From the NCBI RefSeq assembly GCF_000808535.1, contig NZ_JWLV01000009.1, forward strand, positions 62,001 to 126,000: a DNA stretch of 64,000 nucleotides, in the 5' to 3' direction. Numbering within the stretch: position 1 is the first letter of the stretch; the number at the start of each line of letters is the position of its first letter. The stretch is from Vibrio sinaloensis. GTDB taxonomy: Bacteria; Pseudomonadota; Gammaproteobacteria; Enterobacterales; Vibrionaceae. The notes under the pieces are model-generated. The model was not told the origin of the DNA. It saw only the letters and a list, made by a program, of their open reading frames with translations, and made no database searches. Position numbers and translations under genes: made by a program. Positions 16,894-26,641 of the stretch are shown here, in pieces.

Positions 16894-17946
16894 ATGATGC
16901 GATGCGGTCATGAAATTAATCAAACATCAATCCCCCATTATTTCATTCGGTTGAAACCCTTGTTTCTCCTATTTTCGCTGTGTCTGTCATTGGTGACTTC
17001 GGCAGTCGCAAGCGATGACAACTTTAAGCCAGTTGTATTGTTCCAAGGTGAGGTTCAGCCTGGTTCATACCTGCAGCTGATCGAGCAAGGCGTGGCAAGG
17101 TTCGAGCAAAACACTGGGATTTTGGTTAAGCGAATTCATTTAAAACCCAATAATGAGAAATATTTAGCTGAACTCGAGCAGGCCGCCAAGGACGGATTGA
17201 GTCCAATCATCGTCCAAGAATCGAACATCATCACAACCTTTCCTGATGTGGCCCTGCGTTATCCGTCTACACGGTTTATTTCGCTCGATGTCGCCTATCA
17301 CGTACCCAATATCCTCGGCCTTACTTTCAGCCATGCGGAAGGAGCCTATGTCATTGGCTACCTAGCCGGTCGTAAGACTGAAAGCAATAAGCTTGGTTTT
17401 GTCGGTGGTGTGGATGTTGATGTCATCAATCAGTTTCGCTGCGGCTTTGAACTCGGTGCTCAAGATGCCAACCCGCTAGCAACGGTTGATGCGCAATATA
17501 TAAACAAAGGCGCATTCTCTTGGGAAGATACTCAAGGGGCTGAGACCATCACTCAATCCTTGTTAGACCAGGGAGTTGACGTAATCTTCCCTGTGGCGGG
17601 GTTCGCAAGTTTAAGTGTGGTTGAAACCATTAAAAACAGTGGCCACGGCTTTAGTTTCGGGGTTGATTACGACTACTCTCAACGCTACCCAGAAACAACC
17701 CTAGCGTCGATGGAGAAGAAGGTGGACCTAGCCGTTTACGCCGCTCTAATGCAACTCAAAAATGGTATTTGGAATGGAAACCAGAAAAAATTTGGCGTGA
17801 AACAGGACGTTATCTCTATCTCGTTAAATCAAGACAATCCAAACTTAAGCGAAGACGACAAGCAAGCGGTTAAGAACATCTTGCTCGATCTCAAAGGAAA
17901 AAGCAGCGTCATCTCTCAACGAATTGACCAGCGCTGTGCCAGCTAA
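16894..17946 (+). CDS. Periplasmic BMP/PnrA-like binding protein, likely sensor partner
   Basis: About 350 residues with an N-terminal hydrophobic segment (KPLFLLFSLCLSLVTSAVAS) that fits a signal peptide after a long n-region. The mature part is a type I periplasmic-binding fold of the Bmp/PnrA family: GLTFSHAEGAYVIGYLAG, KLGFVGGVDVDVINQFRCGF, GVDVIFPVAG and MEKKVDLAVYAAL are typical. PnrA relatives bind purine nucleosides for ABC importers, but no permease or ATPase gene is nearby. Instead the next gene, two bases downstream, is a membrane GGDEF protein, so a ligand-sensing role is inferred. The start is uncertain: ATG 16894 or 16897 are chosen over an upstream TTG at 16870; no strong ribosome site is visible. 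Confidence 0.82.
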   Translation: MMRCGHEINQTSIPHYFIRLKPLFLLFSLCLSLVTSAVASDDNFKPVVLFQGEVQPGSYLQLIEQGVARFEQNTGILVKRIHLKPNNEKYLAELEQAAKDGLSPIIVQESNIITTFPDVALRYPSTRFISLDVAYHVPNILGLTFSHAEGAYVIGYLAGRKTESNKLGFVGGVDVDVINQFRCGFELGAQDANPLATVDAQYINKGAFSWEDTQGAETITQSLLDQGVDVIFPVAGFASLSVVETIKNSGHGFSFGVDYDYSQRYPETTLASMEKKVDLAVYAALMQLKNGIWNGNQKKFGVKQDVISISLNQDNPNLSEDDKQAVKNILLDLKGKSSVISQRIDQRCAS

Positions 17947-17948
17947 AG

Positions 17949-19445
17949 ATGAAAAATCTATACTCTTACGTCATTAAGAACTATTTATTGCTGACCACCA
18001 TCCCATTCTTCATTTTCGGCGGGTTGGATATCGCAAACGATATCTACTTCACCCACAATGTGGAGAATGCACAATATCAGCGGGTTATCGCTCAACAACA
18101 AACCGATTCAAAACGGGCACTACTAAACTTCGACTTACTGGAAGCCGAGCTCGTCGCAACGCGTATTTCTCAGCTCGATTACATCGTCTCAGTTACGCTC
18201 GACTCCTATCAATACGGGATGAAAATGGCGGAGATTATCAACTCCAACTCAACCAGAGGTGTCCCTCTTTACTACCCTATATTTGATGATCAACGTCAAC
18301 AGATCGGCCAGCTCATCGTCGTCAAAGATTATTCAGCCTATTACACTCAAGTAATCTATAATGTGCTTCCTAGGGCTATCGGCTTTTTAGTTATCTTATG
18401 CGCTATCTCACTGCTGTTTAGCCGAATACTCACTTCTGCACTCAAAAAACCATTTTTAGACTTACAGCGGTTCGCCCTGCAGATCGCAAGTGGTGACTAC
18501 CAAACACCTTCGAAAACCGACTCCAGCTTTGTTGAGATCACCAATATATTCCGCGCGTTAGAGACGATGCGTGCAAAGTTAAAAGAATCAATCAGCAAGC
18601 TAACATTGAGCGAAGAACGTTATTCACGCACCTATAATTTGACCCAAGTCTGCTTGTTCGTTGTCAACGTAAAGCATGGAAAGATCGTACGTTCAAACCA
18701 AAAGTTCAATCAGGTACTCGAGCGAATCCCTCAATCAGTCAGGCAATCAGCACTTCAGCACTTCATTGATGAACTGCTTACCTGCGCCTCTACCGAGAGC
18801 TTTCGACATTCACTCGACGTGGGTGGTAAACAACGATACTTTCAAATCAACCGAAGTGATATCTACAACCATGAAATTGAGTGCTCAGCGCTCGACATCA
18901 CCGAACTGGTGACCGCAAAGCAGACTTTGGAGTCGCAGCTGGTTACAGATGTACTTACGCAAGTACCTAATCGCTATCGTTTTAATCAATTAATCTGGCG
19001 AGTGAACAACGGTGAGCTAAATACGGTCACGGTTCTAATGATTGACCTGAATGGCTTTAAGCAGATTAATGATACTTACGGACACGCCGCTGGTGACCAT
19101 CTGCTGGTAGAAATCGCCAAGCGCATAAAGCAACAACTTAAGCTGTCGACTCAAACGGTATATAGACTTGGAGGTGATGAGTTCGTCGTAACCGTCCACG
19201 ATTCAATCACAAGAGATGAAGTACAAGATCTCGCCATGAGAATCCAAGCAGTGTGCAGCCAGCCCGTTCAGTACATAAACAAAAGCTTTAGCGTTAGCCT
19301 AAGTATTGGTGTCGAAAGTTTTAACAGCGACATTCATCTCGACTTAGAGCGTTGCCTAAATAATGCCGACGCCGCAATGTATTTAGCAAAAACGAGCAAA
19401 ACAGGTATTGTTTACGCCAGTGAACACCCTGAAAACTCCTTTTAG
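17949..19445 (+). CDS. Membrane diguanylate cyclase (HAMP-PAS-like-GGDEF)
   Basis: A 498-residue signalling protein. Transmembrane helices at about 8-25 and 141-163 bracket a periplasmic loop of about 110 residues. HAMP-like sequence follows (about 164-218), then a PAS-like region (about 222-320) and a GGDEF domain (about 330-490). The active-site motif RLGGDEF is intact at 407-412, as are the substrate-binding [15 protein letters not shown] residues, so it should make cyclic di-GMP. The inhibitory RxxD site expected nine residues before GGDEF is absent (LSTQ). No EAL domain. It starts two bases after the BMP protein gene, so the two form a unit. Confidence 0.9.
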   Translation: MKNLYSYVIKNYLLLTTIPFFIFGGLDIANDIYFTHNVENAQYQRVIAQQQTDSKRALLNFDLLEAELVATRISQLDYIVSVTLDSYQYGMKMAEIINSNSTRGVPLYYPIFDDQRQQIGQLIVVKDYSAYYTQVIYNVLPRAIGFLVILCAISLLFSRILTSALKKPFLDLQRFALQIASGDYQTPSKTDSSFVEITNIFRALETMRAKLKESISKLTLSEERYSRTYNLTQVCLFVVNVKHGKIVRSNQKFNQVLERIPQSVRQSALQHFIDELLTCASTESFRHSLDVGGKQRYFQINRSDIYNHEIECSALDITELVTAKQTLESQLVTDVLTQVPNRYRFNQLIWRVNNGELNTVTVLMIDLNGFKQINDTYGHAAGDHLLVEIAKRIKQQLKLSTQTVYRLGGDEFVVTVHDSITRDEVQDLAMRIQAVCSQPVQYINKSFSVSLSIGVESFNSDIHLDLERCLNNADAAMYLAKTSKTGIVYASEHPENSF

Positions 19446-19464
19446 AAGTCAGAGTCGACGATCA

Positions 19465-19495
19465 AAAAAGGCTTGGTCAGACCAAGCCTTTGTTT
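19465..19495. terminator. Bidirectional terminator between the GGDEF gene and sucD
   Basis: Stem AAAGGCTTGGT/ACCAAGCCTTT with a 3-base loop; A- and T-tracts flank it so it can end both the GGDEF transcript and the suc operon. Confidence 0.88.
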
Positions 19496-19509
19496 ACTAA
19501 TAGGTTTGA

Positions 19510-20382
19510 TTACCAACCTGTGATTTCACGTAGACCTTTACCGATGTCCGCTAGAGACTTCACGGTCTTAACGCCTGCTGCTTCTAGAGCTGAAAACTTG
19601 TCTTCCGCTGTACCTTTACCACCAGAGATGATTGCACCAGCGTGGCCCATACGTTTACCTGGAGGAGCAGTCACACCTGCAATGTAAGAAACCACTGGCT
19701 TGGTGACGTTCTCTTTAATGAACGCTGCGGCTTCTTCTTCCGCTGTACCACCGATTTCGCCAATCATTACGATTGCTTCTGTTTCAGGGTCTTCTTGGAA
19801 TAACTTCAGGATGTCGATGAAGTTTGAACCAGGGATTGGGTCACCACCAATACCAACACAAGTAGACTGACCGAAACCTTCGTCTGTCGTCTGCTTAACT
19901 GCTTCATACGTTAGCGTACCTGAGCGTGAAACGATACCCACTTTACCTTTCTTGTGGATATGACCAGGCATGATACCAATCTTACACTCGTCTGGAGTGA
20001 TTAGACCCGGACAGTTAGGACCGATCATGCGAACGCCAGTCTCTTCTAGCTTAACTTTCACATCGATCATGTCTGTTGTAGGGATACCTTCCGTGATTGT
20101 TACGATAAGCTCAATGCCTGCATCAATCGCTTCTAGGATTGCATCTTTACAGAAAGGTGCTGGTACGTAGATTACCGTCGCTGTTGCGCCAGTTGCTTCA
20201 ACAGCTTCACGTACTGTGTTGAATACAGGTAGACCTAGGTGCGTTTGACCGCCTTTACCTGGAGAAACACCACCTACCATTTGCGTACCGTATGCGATAG
20301 CTTGCTCAGAGTGGAAAGTACCTTGACCACCAGTGAAACCCTGACAGATTACTTTCGTGTCTTTGTTAATTAGTACAGACAT
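19510..20382 (-). CDS. sucD: Succinyl-CoA synthetase alpha subunit
   Basis: A 290-residue subunit that binds CoA and carries the phosphohistidine. The N-terminal Rossmann domain has [16 protein letters not shown]; the ligase domain contains [14 protein letters not shown] with the active-site histidine. With SucC it converts succinyl-CoA to succinate with nucleotide phosphorylation. Its start overlaps the sucC stop as TAATG, and it closes the sdh-suc cluster just before a terminator. Confidence 0.97.
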   Translation of the reverse strand: MSVLINKDTKVICQGFTGGQGTFHSEQAIAYGTQMVGGVSPGKGGQTHLGLPVFNTVREAVEATGATATVIYVPAPFCKDAILEAIDAGIELIVTITEGIPTTDMIDVKVKLEETGVRMIGPNCPGLITPDECKIGIMPGHIHKKGKVGIVSRSGTLTYEAVKQTTDEGFGQSTCVGIGGDPIPGSNFIDILKLFQEDPETEAIVMIGEIGGTAEEEAAAFIKENVTKPVVSYIAGVTAPPGKRMGHAGAIISGGKGTAEDKFSALEAAGVKTVKSLADIGKGLREITGW

Positions 20383-21548
20383 TATTTGCCCTCCGCAGCA
20401 GCAACAACTTTCTGAGCTGCGTCAGTTAGTGACTCAGCTGCAATGATATCAACATCAGAATTAGCAAGAACTTCGCGACCTAGGTCTGCGTTAGTACCTT
20501 CTAGACGAACAACGACTGGTACGCTTACGCCTACCTCTTTAACCGCACCGATGATACCTTCAGCGATCATGTCACAACGCACGATACCACCGAAGATGTT
20601 GACGAGTACTGCTTTTACATTGTCATCAGATAGGATGATCTTGAATGCTTCAGCTACACGCTCTTTGGTTGCGCCGCCACCTACATCTAGGAAGTTAGCT
20701 GGCTTGCCGCCGTGTAGGTTTACGATATCCATCGTACCCATTGCTAGGCCAGCACCGTTAACCATACAGCCAACATTTCCGTCTAGTGCTACGTAGTTCA
20801 GCTCCCACTGAGCTGCGTGCGCTTCACGCTCATCTTCTTGCGAAGGATCGTGCATTTCACGTAGCTTAGGCTGACGGTACATCGCGTTAGAGTCGATGTT
20901 GATCTTACCGTCAAGACAAAGAAGGTTGCCTTCACCAGTAATAACAAGAGGGTTGATCTCTAGTAGAGCAAGATCGTACTGAGAGAACATGTTGCCAAGA
21001 CCCATGAAGATCTTCACAAATTGTTTGATTTGGTCGCCTTCAAGACCTAATTTGAACGCAAGTTTACGGCCTTGGTAAGCTTGAGGGCCGACTAGTGGAT
21101 CGATAGCTGCTTTGTGAATCAACTCTGGAGTTTCTTCTGCAACTTTCTCGATTTCTACACCACCTTCAGTAGAAGCCATGAATACAACTTTACGCGTAGC
21201 ACGGTCAACAACAGCACCTAGGTAAAGTTCGTTCGCAATGTTTGACGCTTCTTCAACTAGGATTTTTGTTACAGGCTGGCCGTTTGCATCTGTTTGGTAA
21301 GTCACTAGATTTTTACCTAGCCACTTCTGTGCGAACTCTTTCACGCCGTCTTTAGTGTCGTGTAGCTCTACGCCACCCGCTTTACCACGTCCACCAGCGT
21401 GAACCTGACATTTAACGACTTTTTTCTCTGTAGAGATACGACCCGCCGCTTCAAAAGCTTCTTGAGGTGTATCACACGCGTAACCTTCCGGTACAGGCAA
21501 ACCGAATTCTGCAAACAGCTGTTTGGCTTGGTATTCATGCAAATTCAT
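20382..21548 (-). CDS. sucC: Succinyl-CoA synthetase beta subunit
   Basis: A 388-residue ATP-grasp subunit, the same length as E. coli Suc[21 protein letters not shown] begins the ATP-grasp domain, the [11 protein letters not shown] nucleotide loop follows, and the C-terminal domain contains [16 protein letters not shown]. It provides nucleotide and succinate binding. It is separated from sucB by about 200 bases that hold two stem-loops, and is coupled to sucD. Confidence 0.97.
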   Translation of the reverse strand: MNLHEYQAKQLFAEFGLPVPEGYACDTPQEAFEAAGRISTEKKVVKCQVHAGGRGKAGGVELHDTKDGVKEFAQKWLGKNLVTYQTDANGQPVTKILVEEASNIANELYLGAVVDRATRKVVFMASTEGGVEIEKVAEETPELIHKAAIDPLVGPQAYQGRKLAFKLGLEGDQIKQFVKIFMGLGNMFSQYDLALLEINPLVITGEGNLLCLDGKINIDSNAMYRQPKLREMHDPSQEDEREAHAAQWELNYVALDGNVGCMVNGAGLAMGTMDIVNLHGGKPANFLDVGGGATKERVAEAFKIILSDDNVKAVLVNIFGGIVRCDMIAEGIIGAVKEVGVSVPVVVRLEGTNADLGREVLANSDVDIIAAESLTDAAQKVVAAAEGK

Positions 21549-21672
21549 TTTGATATTCCGTTTATTTTCCCTTAAGGGATTATTATTTCCATAACGCCGC
21601 TATGTTGCGGGCGTCTGTAGGGTCTTCTCAAATAAATCACTAATTATTTCAACAACAAATAGTGACTCAAGT

Positions 21673-21703
21673 GAAGGCCAGACGCTGAGCCAGTCTAGCC
21701 TTT
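21673..21703. repeat. Stem-loop in the sucB-sucC spacer (first)
   Basis: An imperfect inverted repeat AAGGC-C-AGAC ... GTCT-A-GCCTT with a nine-base loop. There is no clear T-tract in the leftward direction, so it is more likely a processing or stability element than a terminator. Confidence 0.5.
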
Positions 21704-21712
21704 GAAACTATC

Positions 21713-21747
21713 GAACGTCTAGTTACCAACGGCAACTAGACGTTTTA
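21713..21747. repeat. Stem-loop in the sucB-sucC spacer (second)
   Basis: A perfect 11-bp inverted repeat AACGTCTAGTT/AACTAGACGTT around ACCAACGGC, immediately downstream of sucB in the leftward transcript. There is no leftward T-tract. It could stabilise the upstream mRNA or cause partial termination. Confidence 0.65.
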
Positions 21748-21753
21748 GCGATA

Positions 21754-22962
21754 TTAAACGTCTAATAGCAGACGTGCTGGATCTTCTAGTAGCTCTTTAA
21801 TGGTTACTAAGAAGCCCACTGACTCACGGCCATCGATTAGACGGTGGTCGTAAGATAACGCTAGGTACATCATAGGTAGAATTTCTACTTTGCCATCAAC
21901 TGCCATAGGACGTTCTTGGATCTTGTGCATGCCAAGAATTGCAGATTGCGGCGGGTTGATGATTGGCGTAGACATAAGTGAACCAAATACACCACCATTA
22001 GTGATAGTGAAGTTACCACCCATGAGTTCATCAACCGTTAGCTTGCCGTCACGTCCTTTGATTGCTAGCTCTTTGATGCCTTTCTCTACGTCAGCAAAAC
22101 CTAGTGTGTCGCAGTCTTTCAGTACTGGCGTTACTAGACCACGTGGCGTAGATACTGCCATGCTGATGTCGAAGTAGTTGTGGTAAACAATATCATCACC
22201 GTCGATAGACGCGTTCACTTCTGGGTAGCGTTTTAGTGCTTCCGTTACCGCTTTCACGTAGAAAGACATAAAGCCTAGACGAATACCGTGACGCTCTTCG
22301 AACTGGTCTTTGTACTGCTTACGAAGGTCCATGATTGGCTTCATATTCACTTCGTTAAACGTCGTTAGCATTGCCGTGTTGTTCTTCGCTTCTAGAAGAC
22401 GGTTTGCAACAGTCTTACGTAGGCGAGTCATTGGTACACGTTTTTGGCTACGAGCTGCTGCTGGAGCTTCTACTGCCGCAGGAGCTTCTGCTTTAGGCGC
22501 CGCTTTTGCATTCGCTATGTGAGCTTCAATATCTTCACGAGTAATACGACCACCCACACCAGTGCCTTTCACTTGGCTAGCTTCTAGGCTATGTTCAGCT
22601 AGAAGACGGCGAACCGCTGGGCTTAACGCATCGTTGCTTTCTTCAGTTAGAGACGCTTTGTGGCGCTTATCTGGAGACGCTTCTGTTGATTCAGTTGTGT
22701 CCGTCGTAGGCTCGCCGGCAACTGCACCTGGTTTAAGCTTAGCGATTAGCTGCTTAGAAAGTACTGTCGCGCCTTCTTCCTCGATGATTGCTTCAAGTAC
22801 GCCCGCTTCTGGAGCTGGTACTTCAAGTACAACTTTGTCTGTTTCGATATCAACCAGAACTTCATCACGCTCTACCGTGTCGCCTGGTTGTTTGTGCCAT
22901 GTCGCTACCGTAGCGTCAGCGACAGATTCAGGTAAATCTGGAACCAGAATTTCAATTGTCAT
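21754..22962 (-). CDS. sucB: 2-oxoglutarate dehydrogenase E2, dihydrolipoyl succinyltransferase
   Basis: A 402-residue E2 core protein. Order: one lipoyl domain (1-76) with the lipoylated lysine in ETDKVVLEV, an acidic/Ser/Thr linker, the peripheral subunit-binding domain (about 112-147: [21 protein letters not shown]), an Ala/Pro-rich linker ([18 protein letters not shown]), and the catalytic domain ending with [16 protein letters not shown]. It transfers succinyl groups from lipoate to CoA. It lies 28 bases downstream of sucA. Confidence 0.97.
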   Translation of the reverse strand: MTIEILVPDLPESVADATVATWHKQPGDTVERDEVLVDIETDKVVLEVPAPEAGVLEAIIEEEGATVLSKQLIAKLKPGAVAGEPTTDTTESTEASPDKRHKASLTEESNDALSPAVRRLLAEHSLEASQVKGTGVGGRITREDIEAHIANAKAAPKAEAPAAVEAPAAARSQKRVPMTRLRKTVANRLLEAKNNTAMLTTFNEVNMKPIMDLRKQYKDQFEERHGIRLGFMSFYVKAVTEALKRYPEVNASIDGDDIVYHNYFDISMAVSTPRGLVTPVLKDCDTLGFADVEKGIKELAIKGRDGKLTVDELMGGNFTITNGGVFGSLMSTPIINPPQSAILGMHKIQERPMAVDGKVEILPMMYLALSYDHRLIDGRESVGFLVTIKELLEDPARLLLDV

Positions 22963-22990
22963 ATCGGTTTCTTCCTTTAACTTCTAGTTC

Positions 22991-25816
22991 TTAGTCCGAA
23001 GTTTTTGTATTCACGTTTAGTGCGTCTTCAACTAACGCTTTCTGTTGTTTCAAGTGTACTGACATGTAACCTACTGCAGGTGATGCTGATGCTGGACGAC
23101 CAGCGTATTTAAGATCTGCACCTGCTGGAATGGCAGCACGGAAGTTATGTTGGCTACAGTACCAAGCACCCTGGTTTTGAGGCTCTTCTTGACACCATAC
23201 AAAGTCTTCTACATTGGTGTACTGTTCGATCGCCGCTTTCACTTCATCCATCGGGAATGGGTATAGCTGCTCAATACGAACAATTGCCACATCGTCTTGC
23301 TCATTATTGCGACGCTGTTCTAGTAGATCGAAGTAAACCTTACCTGAACAGAACACAACACGTTTCACTTTCGATGCGTCCAAGCTGTCGATTTCTGGAA
23401 TCGCTGGTTGGAATGTACCTTCCGCCAGCTCCTCTAATGTCGACGTACACAGTGGGTGACGAAGCAGTGACTTAGGTGACATAACAACCAGTGGTCGACG
23501 CATTGGGCGAACAACCTGGCGGCGAATCATGTGGTAAACCTGAGCCGGAGTTGATGGTACAACAACCTGCATGTTTTGCTCAGCACACAACTGAAGGTAG
23601 CGCTCTAAACGTGCGGATGAGTGCTCAGGACCTTGACCTTCATAACCGTGAGGGAGCAACATCGTTAGACCACATAGACGTGCCCACTTCTGCTCACCAG
23701 ACGAGATGAATTGGTCAATCACCACCTGTGCACCGTTGGCAAAATCACCAAATTGCGCTTCCCAAATGGTTAAACCGCCCGGCTCAGCCGTTGCGTAACC
23801 ATACTCGAATGCGAGAACCGCTTCTTCAGACAATACAGAGTCAAAAACTTGGAAAGGACCTTGTTTGTCATGGATATTTGCCAGTGGAATGTAAGTACTT
23901 GCATCATTCTGGTTGTGAAGTACAGAGTGGCGATGGAAGAATGTACCACGCCCAGAATCCTGACCCGAGATACGAATACGCTTGCCATCGTCGACAAGTG
24001 TCGCATACGCCAACGTTTCAGCCATACCCCAGTCAATCGCTTTTTCACCACTAACCATCGCTTTGCGATCATTGTAGAGCTTGTTAACTCGACTTTGCAG
24101 CTTGTGACTCTCTGGGTAGTTACACAAGCGTTGACCAAGCTCAACTAAGCGGGTTGTATCAAACTTGCTGTTCCACTCTACGTCCCAGTCATGCCCTAAG
24201 TATGGAGACCAGTCAACCGAATGCAGAGCCATCGGACGCCACTCTTTAACCACGACTTCACCATGATCAAGGGCATCACGATACTCGTTGACAAGTTGAG
24301 TAGCGGTATCGATACCGAGAACACCTTTTTCCATCAGCACATCAGCGTATAGCTTGCGTGGTGTTGGGTGCTTCTTAATCTTCTGGTACATCAGAGGCTG
24401 AGTCGCATTAGGCTCATCCGCTTCATTGTGGCCGTGACGGCGATAACATACCAGATCGATCACAACATCACGCTTGAACTCATTTCGGTAATCCAGCGCG
24501 ATACGAGTAACAAAAGCAACCGCCTCTGGATCATCGGCATTCACGTGGAAAATCGGTGCCTGTACCATCTTAGCGATGTCAGTACAGTACATGGTCGATC
24601 GGGTGTCATTAGGATTGGAGGTTGTGAAACCAACTTGGTTGTTCACAACGATACGCACAGTACCACCAACACAGAAACCACGCGCTTGCGACATATTGAA
24701 TGTCTCTTGCACAACCCCTTGACCCGCTATTGCAGAGTCACCGTGAATGGTAATTGGTAGAACTGTACTGCCTGTCGTGTCGCCTAAACGGTCTTGGCGT
24801 GCACGAACTGAACCAATAACTACTGGGTTTACAATTTCAAGGTGAGACGGGTTAAACGCTAACGCTAAGTGAACATCACCACCTGGCGTTGCGAAATCCG
24901 CAGAGAAACCTTGGTGATACTTAACGTCACCCGTACCCCACGTTTCATCGTGCTTACCAGCAAACTCGTCGAATAGGTCTTGTGGTTTCTTGCCCAACAC
25001 GTTAACCAACATGTTCAGGCGTCCACGGTGAGCCATACCGATAACCACTTCGCGCATTCCACTCGCACCCGCGTGACGAATCAACTCTTTCGTCATCGGA
25101 ATCAGCGCATCACCGCCTTCTAATGAGAATCGCTTCGCACCCGGAAATTTTGCACCTAGGTAACGTTCTAGGCCTTCAGCTGCTGTCAGCTCATCTAGGA
25201 AGGTTTGCTTTTCTTCATTAGTAAAAGAAGGCTGACCAACTACAGACTCTAAACGTTGCTGGATCCAACGCTTCTGCTCTGTGTCTGTCATGTGCATGTA
25301 CTCTGCACCAATAGAACCACAGTAGGTTTTTTTAAGAGCTGAATAGATATCTTTCAACGGCATGGTCTCTTGGCCAACGGCAAAAGAACCTACGTTGAAA
25401 GTTTCTTCGAGGTCATCTTCGGTAAGATTGTGGAATGCTGGGTCAAGCTCCGCCACAGGTGGGCGTTGCCATAAACCAAGAGGGTCAAGCTGTGCCGCTT
25501 CGTGTCCTCGGAATCGGTAAGCATTGATTAATTGGAGTACTTTTACTTGTTTAGCGTCGACATCTGGATCACTAACCTGGACACTGTAATGCTTTGTTTC
25601 TTGAGCGAGTCGTCGGAAGTAGTCACGGACACGCGAATGTGGTTGTTCAACCACTTCTTCTGATGGCTTAGGTAAACCATCAAATACGCGTTTCCACTCC
25701 TCACTTACCAGATCGGGGTCACTTAGATACAGTTCGTAGAGGTCCTCTACATACGTTGCATTGGCGCCAGCCAAGTGTGAAGACTCGAGCCATGCCTTCA
25801 TCACGCCGTTGTGCAT
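22991..25816 (-). CDS. sucA: 2-oxoglutarate dehydrogenase E1 component
   Basis: A 941-residue thiamine diphosphate-dependent decarboxylase, close to the E. coli length of 933. The N-terminus MHNGVMKAWLESSHLAGANA matches the E2-binding start of the family and supports ATG 25816. Visible landmarks: GMAHRGRLNMLVNVLGK, GDVKYHQGFSAD, NADDPEAV, the GHNEADEP motif and HGYEGQGPEHSSARLERYLQ. It forms the entry enzyme of the complex with SucB and a separately encoded E3 (lpd), which is not in this window. It follows sdhB after about 100 bases that contain a stem-loop. Confidence 0.97.
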   Translation of the reverse strand: MHNGVMKAWLESSHLAGANATYVEDLYELYLSDPDLVSEEWKRVFDGLPKPSEEVVEQPHSRVRDYFRRLAQETKHYSVQVSDPDVDAKQVKVLQLINAYRFRGHEAAQLDPLGLWQRPPVAELDPAFHNLTEDDLEETFNVGSFAVGQETMPLKDIYSALKKTYCGSIGAEYMHMTDTEQKRWIQQRLESVVGQPSFTNEEKQTFLDELTAAEGLERYLGAKFPGAKRFSLEGGDALIPMTKELIRHAGASGMREVVIGMAHRGRLNMLVNVLGKKPQDLFDEFAGKHDETWGTGDVKYHQGFSADFATPGGDVHLALAFNPSHLEIVNPVVIGSVRARQDRLGDTTGSTVLPITIHGDSAIAGQGVVQETFNMSQARGFCVGGTVRIVVNNQVGFTTSNPNDTRSTMYCTDIAKMVQAPIFHVNADDPEAVAFVTRIALDYRNEFKRDVVIDLVCYRRHGHNEADEPNATQPLMYQKIKKHPTPRKLYADVLMEKGVLGIDTATQLVNEYRDALDHGEVVVKEWRPMALHSVDWSPYLGHDWDVEWNSKFDTTRLVELGQRLCNYPESHKLQSRVNKLYNDRKAMVSGEKAIDWGMAETLAYATLVDDGKRIRISGQDSGRGTFFHRHSVLHNQNDASTYIPLANIHDKQGPFQVFDSVLSEEAVLAFEYGYATAEPGGLTIWEAQFGDFANGAQVVIDQFISSGEQKWARLCGLTMLLPHGYEGQGPEHSSARLERYLQLCAEQNMQVVVPSTPAQVYHMIRRQVVRPMRRPLVVMSPKSLLRHPLCTSTLEELAEGTFQPAIPEIDSLDASKVKRVVFCSGKVYFDLLEQRRNNEQDDVAIVRIEQLYPFPMDEVKAAIEQYTNVEDFVWCQEEPQNQGAWYCSQHNFRAAIPAGADLKYAGRPASASPAVGYMSVHLKQQKALVEDALNVNTKTSD

Positions 25817-25874
25817 ATTTTCCCTTAACCAGTAGTTTTCACGTTTGCTTCGGTCTTATGCCGAGCTATTAAGA

Positions 25875-25896
25875 GCCGACCCGTTGGTGGGTCGGC
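25875..25896. repeat. Stem-loop in the sdhB-sucA spacer
   Basis: A perfect 8-bp GC-rich stem GCCGACCC/GGGTCGGC with loop GTTGGT. Read leftward it is followed by TCTTAAT rather than a T-run, so termination would be inefficient; it may set different sdh and suc mRNA levels. Confidence 0.6.
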
Positions 25897-25912
25897 AATT
25901 TTTGTTGTTAAA

Positions 25913-26623
25913 TTAGACGGAGCGGTTTACCAGCATTGTCTTGATGTGGCCAATAGCTTTCGTCGGATTTAGCCCCTTAGGACAAACACTTACACAATTC
26001 ATGATGCCGTGGCAACGGAAAACGCTAAATGCGTCATCAAGATTTGACAAACGTTCATCTGTCGCGGTATCTCGGCTATCAATTAGCCAACGATACGCTG
26101 CAAGTAGACCCGCAGGGCCGATAAATTTGTCCGGGTTCCACCAGAAAGATGGGCAAGATGTTGTACAACATGCACACATGATACATTCATACAATCCATC
26201 TAAGTGAGCACGCTCATCTGGTGTTTGTAGATTCTCTCGTGAAGGTGGCAACGCACCATCATCCATCAAGAATGGCTTAACTTTCGCATAGTTATCATAG
26301 AACTGTGTCATGTCAACGATAAGATCACGCACAACAGGTAAGCCTGGTAGTGGACGAATCACTATCTTGTCTGCTTTTAGTGCAGAGAGTGGCGTGATAC
26401 ACGCTAGGCCATTTTTACCATTCATGTTCAAACCATCTGAACCACATACACCTTCACGGCAAGAGCGACGGAATGAAATGCTCGGATCTTGCTCTTTAAG
26501 CAGAATCAAAGCATCCAATAGCATCATGTCCGAACCTTCTTCTACCTCAAGCGTGTAGTCTTTCATGTAAGGCTTTTGGTCGACATCCGGATTGTAGCGG
26601 TACAAAGAGAAATTCAGTTTCAT
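25913..26623 (-). CDS. sdhB: Succinate dehydrogenase iron-sulfur subunit
   Basis: A 236-residue subunit with three cluster motifs: 2Fe-2S in SCREGVCGSDGLNMNG...C, 4Fe-4S in CIMCACCTTSCPS, and 3Fe-4S in CHGIMNCVSVCPKGLNP. It passes electrons from the SdhA flavin to ubiquinone at the membrane. It is preceded by sdhA at 18 bases and the ribosome site AAAGGAGG is strong. Confidence 0.97.
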   Translation of the reverse strand: MKLNFSLYRYNPDVDQKPYMKDYTLEVEEGSDMMLLDALILLKEQDPSISFRRSCREGVCGSDGLNMNGKNGLACITPLSALKADKIVIRPLPGLPVVRDLIVDMTQFYDNYAKVKPFLMDDGALPPSRENLQTPDERAHLDGLYECIMCACCTTSCPSFWWNPDKFIGPAGLLAAYRWLIDSRDTATDERLSNLDDAFSVFRCHGIMNCVSVCPKGLNPTKAIGHIKTMLVNRSV

Positions 26624-26641
26624 AATTATGTCCTCCTTTCC

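Noticed and set aside
19446-19509. A 3' UTR small RNA from the sdh-suc operon equivalent to SdhX
   Set aside because: The interval beyond sucD is only a short leader plus terminator hairpin; no SdhX-like seed could be recognised by eye.
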